Source: Cudoniella acicularis
Taxonomy: Eukaryota > Ascomycota > Leotiomycetes > Helotiales > Helotiaceae
Length of the DNA stretch: 39,106 nt
Reading direction: 5' to 3'
Assembly (NCBI GenBank): GCA_013054445.1
Contig: JAAMPI010000398.1
Span: 1 to 39,106 of the forward strand
The notes under the pieces were generated by a model. It had not been told where the DNA came from. It ran no database searches and saw nothing but the letters and a program-made list of their open reading frames with translations. Position 1 is the first letter of the stretch, and each line of letters starts with the position of its first letter. A program made the translations under genes and the position numbers. Below are positions 1-8,689 of the stretch, piece by piece.

Positions 1-1662
1 CCCCTGCGAACACTTGGCCTCGGCAGCGATCTGGCCCAGATCTAACGTCAAGGTATGGACAGCGCCTCCGTCGAGCTTGGCCTGCCATCAGCATCTTGAT
101 TCTTGATTCTTAATCCTGATTTTAGAGGACCACCTCTGAGTGCCGTGCCATGCCGTGCCTCTTAGGAACACAAATAAATGTCAAGACTCAAGATCGAGAT
201 GTTCTGCTCTATCGCGCTCCGCCCCGGCCGACGGGCGTGAGGGAGGGAATGCCTACCCGAGTCGATGGTCAGCAACTGCAGCCCAGGTTGCTGAGGTCCT
301 GGTCTCCAAGGACTACTCCGTCCACTCTGGCTTCGCCATTCCCATCGATTCCCACCCATATTCCCATCCCTCTCCGGGCCTCTCATGTTGGACTACTTCG
401 TACCACGATCATAAGCAGACCCAAGGGGATCTTTGGCAAGTGGATTCGCTAAGGTACACACCACTTGGGCATATAATGTGATGCATATCAGTCAGTGCGC
501 CACGGAACCACCAACAACTTTGTTGTGTCTGCCAGCCTAACGAGAAAAGTTCCCACTTCTCACGAACAACATCAAAGGATCCAATCCGAATGGCGTTCCG
601 ACTTGCAACAGCTCAATCTCGATTTGCTCGATCGAGAAATGGCGTGACGATGCTGACAGCGCTCTTCCGAGGCCTGTCCACTTGTCAAAGGCAGCTCGTA
701 TGTTGTCGCGAGAATTCAATTTGGAGTTAACAGCCTTGTTAAATCCTCGAAGAAAAGGGTGTTTGCGCGAGAAAGAAAAAAAGAGGCGCAAAGGCATAAA
801 ATGCCAAGAACAGAGCCTCATTCTCATTGGCCAGCGGAGTTTTGTCCCACCCACCTTCTCTCCACATCGGGAATCCGCTGTGATTAATTGTCTGCGGTGG
901 AGCTACCCCGCCATGAACCCGCAGTGATATCTGGGAATTTTCACGAGGACATCGCTTCCCAAACAATTATTCAGCAACATCCGAGGTATCAGACGACACT
1001 TCACCTGGGCAGTTTGTCCGACTCGGTCAGAGATAATCCGTTCCATCTCAACAACGAGTGTTCCGAGTTTCACCGTTCACGAATGTCGTTGTTGCGGCCC
1101 AGCAAATAGCGAATCCAATAGTAAGCGAATTATTGATGTAAGAAATAGGGGTTAAGCCAGAATTTTGCGAAACCTGGTTCAGACACTTGGGTAAGGGCGT
1201 TCAATGTTTGAGTTTGCTTTTGAGAGCGGATTTATACAATATTGTGATGGCCTCGGTAAACCCAGATACTGCTGTTTGCTGTCTAATAAAGCTGGACTTG
1301 TTATTGATCAAACTGAGCGAGCTGCTCAGCTTCAGAGCCTGGATTTTGTCATCATCTACAGCGGATTCCCCCTCCCTCTCAGCTTTGGGATTAAATCTAT
1401 ATTCGAGGATTTCAGATCTTCACAAGTCTCGTAAACTTCAATTCAGGCCTGGAGTTTTGGTTTTTTTGAGGCTGAGTTTGTAACTCTTGCATGTCTCTCT
1501 GTCTCTGGATATTAGGGCTCTTGATCGGTAGTCCATCTATTATTCTGTTATAAAAAAAGAGAAAGAGCATAAAAAATGTCGTAGCAGGGTAGCTCCACAG
1601 TGAAGTAAACTCTCGCTTTGATTATTTTTATCTCGATCTGCATAGCTTGCTGCTAGCCTTAC
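1..1662. other. Gene-free left flank
   Basis: No reading frame here looks like a conserved protein; the short open frames overlap each other on both strands and lack recognisable motifs. Bases 140-480 are GC-richer than the AT-rich 1100-1660 part. On the minus strand an ATG at 94 stays open to the window edge (about 31 codons), so a gene start running off the left end cannot be excluded, but nothing supports it beyond openness. Bases 1480-1660 are probably the 3' flank of the minus-strand oxidoreductase ending at 1663. Confidence 0.5.
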
Positions 1663-2938
1663 TTATTCAATCTTAATAGTCAGCTTACCAAAATGCTTCT
1701 GGTCCCACATATACTGATATGCCCTATTCCGAACAATTAGCACCAGTGTCCAATGACACATAATCAAAGGGGAAAGGTAAGAAAAGCAGGGCAAACATAC
1801 TCTCTCAATTCTTCAAGCGTAAACACCTTCTCATCTACCACCGGCTTGATATGATTCCCCTCAATCGCCCTATTCATCTCCTCAAACATACCCCTACTGC
1901 CCACCACCAAACCCCTCACAGTACAAACCTTCTTCAAAGCGTCCAAAAAGCTCGGTTCCTTCTCCTTGCTCCCACCGCCCAGGAAACCAATAATGCTAAT
2001 CACACCATCGATCTTCACAGCCTCCAGACTCTGCTTCATCGTACTCGGACCACCGACTTCAAGGATATGATCGACGCCTTCGCCACCTCTGGAGAGCGAT
2101 TTGGCTTTCTCACCCCAGTTCGGCTCATCTTTGTAATTTATAACGTGGTCTGCGCCGAGTTTCTTGAGAGTGGCTGCTTTTTGGGCGGAAGAAGTAGTAG
2201 CAATCACCGTCGCACCCGCCGCCTTCGCAAACTGCACCGCAAAAATACTCACCCCGCCCGTTCCCTGGGTCAATACTGTCTGACCAGGCAGCAAATTCTT
2301 CAGTCCATACAGCGCATTCCACGCAGTAACCCCAGCACAAGTAAGCGTCGAAGCCTCCAAATAATTCAAATTAGAAGGCATAGAGACGAGGCCATTCTCG
2401 TCGAAGACTCCGTATTGGCGTAAGGTGCCGTCGAGGACGCCGCCGAGGCCGCTGGTTGCGGTGGAGGGGTCGAGGGAGCCGCTGATGTGGCGTTGGTTGA
2501 AAAGCGTGAGGACTTTGGCACCCGGTTGGAAGCGTGTTACTTTTGAGCCCACGGCGAGGACTTCGCCGGCGCCGTCGGAACCCGGGACTACGCCTGGCGT
2601 ATTGGGGAGGGGGTATTCTCCTGGGGGTTGGTGGTTAGTTGAATTTGAATTTGAATATGTTTGAAAGTGAGGAAGGGTGGTTGTGTGGTTTGAATTGCAT
2701 CAATTGGTAGTAGAGGTTTGGAAATTGCAATTAGAAGATGAGGATTTGATATTGATATCTCACCTTTGGGGATGATCAAGTCCCGGTAATTCAGCGAAGC
2801 AGCGTGGAATTTAATCAAGACCTCATTATCAGAAAACGCAGGAATCGGGGCTTCCTTGTTGAACTTCAAGCTATCGAAGCCATTCGTACCTTCAACGGTC
2901 CAGACTTTAGTAGTTTTGGGCAAAGAAGCAGAGGGCAT
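1663..2938 (-). CDS. Zinc-independent MDR alcohol dehydrogenase / quinone oxidoreductase-like protein
   Basis: Three exons on the minus strand, 2938-2764, 2620-1801 and 1723-1663, give 351 residues. The joins restore conserved family text: ...IPKGEYPLPNTPGVVPG across intron 1 and ...LEELREAYQYMWDQKHFGK across intron 2. The N-terminal GroES-like fold is followed by an NAD(P)-binding Rossmann segment with the glycine motif GTGGVSIFAVQFAKAAGA. The cysteine cluster of the structural zinc site is absent, so this belongs with the fungal zinc-independent medium-chain dehydrogenases that reduce carbonyls or quinones with NAD(P)H, probably in the cytosol. The substrate cannot be told from sequence. 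Start 2938 was preferred (CAAAATG context, MPSASLPKTTKVW) over an in-frame non-ATG extension to 2971. The frame is intact. It stands alone, with a long gene-free region upstream. Confidence 0.9.
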
Positions 2939-3643
2939 TTTGACGAGTGTGTATGTGAATTCAATTGACAAAATTCAAAGTTGAAAGTGCGTGAAGGAGA
3001 ATCGAGGGTGAGCAACATGTTTTACTATATTACCCCTCCTCCTCGATACGTAGTTGACTAGGCGGTGTGGTGCTTGGTCATGTCGTGCTTGGCGATCTGA
3101 TTGGTAATGTGACGCCTACAGTACAGTTTCATGTATTATTCAGATCTCCTCTCCGGTTTTCGGACTTAACAATCGGCGGGTCAACCGTCCACTACTTTAC
3201 TGTAGTGGTGCTGACCAATTTTTAAGAGGGAATATCATACATTCATTCGTAACTGCCGCCGAGGTTTTGACGAGGGACCGGTCAACTACCTACCTACTTA
3301 GGTGCGGATAGCTTTAACTTTCCTGAATAAGTAGCTCTGCACTACTGTATTTCCATGCGATATACAGTGGATGTGAGTTGGCATTTCCACACTGCTTAGA
3401 AAGCAGAGCAATTCGCTAAACTGCCAATATTTTGAATAGCGTCATTGTTAGCGTGTATCATTTTATTTTATTTTTTCCAACACGGGTACTCCCGTAATAT
3501 CCGCATGTGCATATCTAGTTCGAAACTCTATTTGAGATTCTCATTTTGGGAGGAAAAGTATACAGCCGACTTGAGTCAGGAGTTGGATGATATAGCCTAG
3601 TCTACTTTACTCGAACTCCACTTTTCTCTTGCCTCTTGGTTGG

Positions 3644-3797
3644 AATTTCAAAGCATTGTGCTCGTGTTTGCTGCTGTTTTTGTTGTCATTGCTCATGAGT
3701 CGTTTTTCTTTTACTGCTATTCAATTTCTAAGCATTGTGCTGTTGTTGCTGTTTTTGCCGTTGTTGCTCACGAGCCATGTTTCTTTTGCTGCTTTTC
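3644..3797 (+). repeat. Imperfect tandem duplication, about 79-bp unit, two copies
   Basis: Unit 1 starts at 3644 (AATTTCAAAGCATTGTG) and unit 2 at 3723 (AATTTCTAAGCATTGTG). Both continue with TGCTGTTTTTG, GCTCA(T/C)GAG and TTTCTTTT at matching offsets. The copies differ by scattered substitutions and a few small indels, so the duplication is not recent. It is T/G rich and lies inside the gene-free region. No protein is read convincingly through it, although one frame yields a hydrophobic low-complexity peptide. Confidence 0.75.
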
Positions 3798-5951
3798 TAG
3801 TTCTTGTTGTTTCTTCAACTTCTGCTTTCCCTTACCAAGATGTATAGCCTATCTGCCTTTGCCTGACTGTACTTCTACTTCTGTTCTCTTCCCGTTCTCG
3901 GCTTCTCGTTCATGATCTTCCGTTTGGTTTCTCCCGAATCATTCCGTTGGGCTTGCTACACACAGCTGTGCTGTGGGTACGAACCCACTGCACCTATACT
4001 CCGTTATGAGCTGTTTCCATTTCCATTCCTTCAGAAGACGAAACTTTTATATTATTAGTACTACCATTTATATCATTTCAGAAAAAAGAGAGGTGTTGAA
4101 ACATACTGCAAGCACTGGATGGCAGTCTTTGTAGCTCCCAGCTCCTACTTTCCCTTTCCTGTCATGAACATAGCCGTGAGCGGGCTCATGAAAACAAAAC
4201 TATATTTAGTATACCAGTATGAAACCCAATATAACTAGAAAGTATGCAAACCCCATTAATACGGTCTTTCTCAGACCTTCCCGCCCCAGCGCGTGCCTTG
4301 GTTTGAGTTAAATCATCGAAATTGACCTCTTGACTGTTAACCAAGAAAAAAAATAAAAAATTTCGCAAGTATAATTAGCGTCGCTACTGGAATATGCATA
4401 TCGAACTGGGCACTAAGGCGAACTGAAATTTATTAGATGATAAGATGTAATTTATAAGGAAAGAAGGGGGGAAAAGACGGTTGAAATACAGAAGTGATTG
4501 AAAAAAGGTTGGTCTAAAGAAAAGAGTTGCTAAAACTTAGACTTCCTAGTAAAGCCCAAACTCTGATACTCCTTGATCGGTCTCTTGCTAGGCAGGTATT
4601 TCGAAATATAAGGTAAAAGCTATTTTGAGCTCTGCTTCCTGAATGCGTGGTTCAGGCCCCTTCCTTCTGTCGGCCACCCAATCCCATGTGGTGTAGAAGA
4701 GAGTTACCCCTCAGCCTAGAGAGCGCTCAGTAACTACCTAGTTTACGTTATGTTCTAAACCAATCAACCCCACCTTCGCGTTGCTATCCTTTAGGCCTCG
4801 TAGCCGCCAACGACGACGGTTAGTTTTTTTTTAATCTTCACATCTCATTCATACTGCACTGCAGTGTTTTGGTTCTTGAATGTCAAATCTGTGGAAAGTG
4901 CTCGTTTGAAAAGGAATGTGATAATAATATTTCTATTAACATCTTCATGGATTAGATACCAGGGCAATAAGTCTTGCTAAATAGTAGCTAAAAGCGGAAT
5001 AGTTGAAATACACTGGTCTCAGATCACGCCTGGAAGGAGATTATAAACGCAGGATAATGAATCTCGAAGTACAGAGTGAAGACTTGTAAAAGCAGAGAAA
5101 GAAGAAGACTTGAGGAAGAATTTTTAATTATATACCAGCTTTTGAAATTCTAGCTTAGTCCGGGAATCTTCACTATAAGACTGACCTGTTTCTCCGGAGC
5201 TAACTGATTCATCTTCTGCTTGTTTTTGCTTAGATGATCACTACACGCACTAGGTGTGTATGGAAGCCTACTGCTATGCAATTAAACAGTGGTTGCCTTC
5301 ACCAAGGTTTGAACATCGACTTCGATGTGAGTCTTTTCCATAATAGAAATTAGTTCCTCGTATTATATTTTCACACGAAACTGCGAAGAAAATAAATAAA
5401 CTATAACAAGGTTATCTCCTGCCTTGCAAAACACCAAACAACAAAACCAGTGAAGGAAGTAGAGGAGCGGGCTGAATGTCTTTTGGCAGGTAAGAGGAGT
5501 CTGAGATCTGGAAGAGCAACACGTGGGTTTTGAGTCTTTCTATAGAGACTGCATGTTATTCTTCCTTCGTATTCTGTTTCTGGTAGTAGTTGCTAGTCTG
5601 CTATGATTTTTTGGTTTAGTTTAGGATTAGAGCGTAAGAGATAAGAGGTGGGTGGGTTAAGATAAGCTTTTCGAAATGTAGGTATAAAAATAAACGATCA
5701 AACTTAAACCCCTTTTTTGGGAAAAATAATATAAAAAACGGTGCTTCAACTTGAAGGATCTGATAAGGTACAAAGGAGATAGGTGCTTCCGCTAACGGGG
5801 TTCTTGGGCGCTTACATTAGCAAAGATCAAGGTAGTATCCATCACCGGAGATACCGTTTCAATCCCACCAGATAAGATCCATAAAATACGATATTCTAGA
5901 TTCCCATGACAGCATAATGACATGATCTCCAGCTATTTGCTTTTGACCATC

Positions 5952-6086
5952 CCGAAACTGCGATCCTATCCTGTCAAAAGAAATGATGATCGCCAAGTGC
6001 CAAGTAAGCAGAAAGAAAAATGGTGAAGTCACGAAGTTTGCTGCCGTCCTGAAAGGGCCGAAACTGTAATCTGATCCCGTCAAAAA
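5952..6086 (+). repeat. Two imperfect 28-nt direct repeats
   Basis: CCGAAACTG at 5952 and again at 6058 is followed in both copies by a similar ATC..ATCC.GTCAAAA sequence, about 28 nt each with roughly five mismatches and a start-to-start spacing of 106 bases. They lie 3' of the minus-strand gene ending at 6218. They could be paired regulatory boxes or the residue of a local duplication. Confidence 0.6.
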
Positions 6087-6217
6087 TAAAAGGTTTCCTT
6101 CAGCTGCGTCGGCTGCCCGAAGAAATAAAGAGTCGTAAAGTCGTACATGTTACGCGGCTGTCCCGAGCAAAAGCAAACCCTCGACCTAATAAAACGCCAC
6201 ATAATCAATCCAAAAGC

Positions 6218-7351
6218 CTATGAACGCTCCTCCTCAGCATTGATAACTCGCCATCTCAAACTCACTACATGGCACAATGGCCCTTTTCCCTCGGCCCTCA
6301 GTCGCTTCCTCTCCTCGCATCCCTTATTGGGAGGATCAACCACAGGGCATTTCTCTCCCCAACCGCAATAAGGACAGAGATCACTCCAATAGCACATGGA
6401 GGATTGCCAGGCGTTGATTTTCTCCGGTAAGCCTTTGGTGCTTAGCGCAGTTCCATCTCGCATAGGAAATCTCCAAGTCTTGGCCTTTTCCACAATAGCC
6501 ATCAATTCATCCTTCTTATCGTCACTAGTCTCCAACTCGATCTCGACTTCCTTGAGAGACTTCAGCTTTGCAAAAGCAAATCCCCAGGCCGTTTTGTCCC
6601 ATTTTAGAACCTCTCCATTCTTTTCTCTTGCCCAGTCGCGATGGACTGCCGATACGTTTTGGCTGTTGTTGTTGTGAGGATCGATGCATAAAGCTTTATT
6701 GATTTCGTTATCCCACCAATCTCCCCTGCGGATTGTAATCTTGACCTTCTTAATGCCTTGCATCATTGGCTCTCCGCAAAGTCTCGGGAAAGTGCCTTCG
6801 AGCCAGAACATTTGCGTGAATAGGTGGACCTCCTTTACGAGATCCTTTTGCCAGTTTTGCATCCGCTGGAAGTGGGAGGTCTCTTGCTGATAGCCGTGGA
6901 GATAATAGTGGCGACCGTTTGCTTCTGGCGGCCAGCGCCCATGCCAAAAAACGTGCTCTTTGGTCACTGGAGGCAGGTGATACGTTTCGCGGTATATTCG
7001 GCGACAAGTCACGAGGAGGCCAATAGTTAAAGTTCGTTTGGCAGTATACCCCGGCCTGGTGTAGTTTGAAGATTGAGCATATTGGGAATCCGGATCCGTC
7101 TTGTTATATTCGGTAAGAGCGTATTTGAAAATGGAGTCACGAATTTCGGGTGGGATGCTGCTGAAGAGAGGTGAAGCGTCTTGGGGGTGAATGGCGAGGG
7201 GACGCTGATGGATCGGTATCGGCTTGATCAATATAGGCCTGGTTGGAGAAGCAGGTGCTTGAGATGGTTCTGAAGAAGTTGGGCTGGTGGGACCACGTCG
7301 AAGGCGCTGAATGCCTTGAAAGAAGGGATTGCTCCTCCGAGAGCGGTCCAT
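6218..7351 (-). CDS. Fungal hypothetical protein, 2EXR / F-box-like type
   Basis: A single exon encodes 377 residues from ATG 7351 to the stop at 6218. Residues 1-60 are basic, Ser/Pro-rich and probably disordered. Around residues 62-82 is the segment FSSIPPEIRDSIFKYALTEY, typical of the large fungal group annotated as 2EXR or DUF7730, which resembles an F-box (LPxEIR...IF). It is followed by LLVTCRRIYRETYHLPP, also characteristic. The middle holds Trp- and His-rich conserved-looking stretches. The C-terminus contains C-x5-C-x2-C-x5-C (CYWSDLCPYCGWGEKC), a possible metal site, then a basic tail. Biochemical function is unknown in this family; a role as a substrate adaptor is only inferred from the F-box resemblance. 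No signal peptide or membrane segment is seen. Confidence 0.8.
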   Translation of the reverse strand: MDRSRRSNPFFQGIQRLRRGPTSPTSSEPSQAPASPTRPILIKPIPIHQRPLAIHPQDASPLFSSIPPEIRDSIFKYALTEYNKTDPDSQYAQSSNYTRPGYTAKRTLTIGLLVTCRRIYRETYHLPPVTKEHVFWHGRWPPEANGRHYYLHGYQQETSHFQRMQNWQKDLVKEVHLFTQMFWLEGTFPRLCGEPMMQGIKKVKITIRRGDWWDNEINKALCIDPHNNNSQNVSAVHRDWAREKNGEVLKWDKTAWGFAFAKLKSLKEVEIELETSDDKKDELMAIVEKAKTWRFPMRDGTALSTKGLPEKINAWQSSMCYWSDLCPYCGWGEKCPVVDPPNKGCEERKRLRAEGKGPLCHVVSLRWRVINAEEERS

Positions 7352-8689
7352 TTTGAAGACAGTGATGGAAGTTTTCGAACAGATCTCCAGCTGTAAGTAA
7401 AAGGGCTATTAGATTTAATGCTCAGAGGAGAGAAGAGAGGAAAAGAGCGAAGCAGTCAGAGCACATGTATAGACAAATATGACTGCGCCTCTGTAGTTGC
7501 CTTCTGCAGCGGCAGCTCTGATTGGGCTGGCCATCAAGCTTCAGGCAACGGCGCCCAATTCCAACTGCCTCCTCCTACCCCGCACTAGCATAGAGGTTGT
7601 GAATGTCTTGAAGCTCGTGCGTGCAAGCTTGTAATTACTCTTGCACGGTATCTGAAGCAGATGGCGCTAGAGACCATACTTCGTAGTGTGAGGAGAAATC
7701 GGGGATTATCGGGCCACCGGCTGAACTAGGCTTAGCGGCAGTGGGGTCGCAAGGCTACTGGGAGGCAGCAAACATCTAGATGATTGACAAGGCGAGTAGA
7801 TAATGCTAGACGGCCTCATACACATGCACCTTAGACATATGTAGCTCATTATACGAAGTCACGAAGTGTTACTAACGTTGTTGTGCGACGTTGTGACTCC
7901 CCCCTTCCCCCCCAACTACAGCTAGGCTAGTAGTCTGGAGCCAGAGCCTGAGGAACCCCCGTACCCCCATATAGTGACACGGGCCACACGGCTTTAAAGT
8001 TTGTCCGGCGCGGGAGATTGAAAAGTGGGCGGACTTCCGGCAGGAAAAGCAGATCCGGTCGATCTGGGTAGCTCATGATTGGGTAGCCCTGGGCACTAGT
8101 GGCTTGGAGAAGAGCTCCAAGCTCCAACTGGCTCCACAGCCAGGCCTCGCCAAATGGTTTCACATCTAGAATGCCATCGACCAAAAAGCACTCTGCCCAC
8201 CTCACGAAGATCTTGGCCATAGCAAAATATCCCTTTTGCTGCCACGCACGCCCTTGCTCCGTGCTTTCTTGCCTCCCGACTCCCAAGAGCGCTAGTCTCA
8301 GCACTAGCGCCCTCTTCTCCTTCGCTTACATTTTGCCTCGCTTCCTTGTCTTTCGCTTTGGCCAACTCGGCGCCTTTCTTGTCCCACCTTCAACCCCGTG
8401 ATTTCTACCTATCCTCAAGCTCATGTGCTATCAAAACACTCTTTTCATCCAAAACGACAACGCCATTTGCATTCCAACTCGCTTTTCTTCCTAGTTCCTT
8501 CGGCATCGGCCTCTTCAAACCGGCCCGGGCCTTCCTTAACTAACCTGATTGATGCCGACTTCCGGCCTATACTCACCGGTGTCTTTGGAGCACAACTAGC
8601 TCCCATCCGAGCCTCCTCCGGTCTAGTATCTCTTTACAACGACCTTGCTGAAAGCTAGGCTTTATGTATCTCTGGTAACCAGTGGACCG
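7352..8689. other. Divergent intergenic region, GC-richer, no secure gene
   Basis: This lies between the starts of the minus-strand 2EXR-like gene and the plus-strand histidine kinase, so it carries both promoters. Bases 7900-8650 are clearly more GC-rich than the surroundings and hold long overlapping open frames on both strands. At 7897-7915 there are C-runs, and near 7862-7905 a loose inverted pair AGTCACGAAG / CGTTGTGACT. Near 8103-8121 is a hairpin CTTGGAG...CTCCAAG. I recognise no protein family in the spacer. Confidence 0.5.
7927..8304 (-). pseudogene. Possible decayed minus-strand coding fragment of unknown family
   Basis: A 126-codon minus-strand frame ends at 7927. It has no ATG at its 5' end; the first internal ATG starts MAKIFVRWAECFLVDG. 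Its amino-acid composition and segments such as AWLWSQLELGALLQATSAQG look more protein-like than a random frame. Upstream on the same strand, charged segments (KAKDKEARQ, EEADAEGTRKK) appear in other frames and are interrupted by stops, as would be left by a frameshifted older gene or transposon accessory ORF. I could not identify the family, and it may be chance openness in GC-rich DNA. Confidence 0.2.

Larger units (their letters stand above)
2939..6217. other. Gene-free region of 3.3 kb
   Basis: Between the start of the oxidoreductase and the stop of the 2EXR-like gene I find no frame with conserved protein features. The first few hundred bases must hold the oxidoreductase promoter. Other contents are an inverted repeat CCACTAC...GTAGTGG near 3190-3207, a compact double palindrome near 3960-3996, an imperfect 79-bp tandem duplication (3644-3797) and a 28-nt direct repeat (5952 and 6058). 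Bases 4000-5750 are AT-rich and many short homopolymers occur. It could be a decayed transposon, a non-coding RNA locus or plain intergenic DNA; no transposase or reverse transcriptase remnant was recognised. Confidence 0.6.

Noticed and set aside
140..481. Open frames of about 100 codons near the left end
   Set aside because: Two plus-strand frames and one minus-strand frame overlap the same GC-rich DNA, with no family motif, signal peptide or splice support.
537..966. Minus-strand frames of 105 and 75 codons
   Set aside because: Composition looks random and they overlap a plus-strand frame of similar length.
1851..2423. 190-codon plus-strand frame
   Set aside because: It is the antisense shadow of the oxidoreductase, whose conserved protein is on the minus strand.
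7862..7905. Inverted AGTCAC termini resembling a mariner-type terminal repeat
   Set aside because: The two halves are only about 28 bases apart, match loosely, lack a TA target duplication and enclose nothing.
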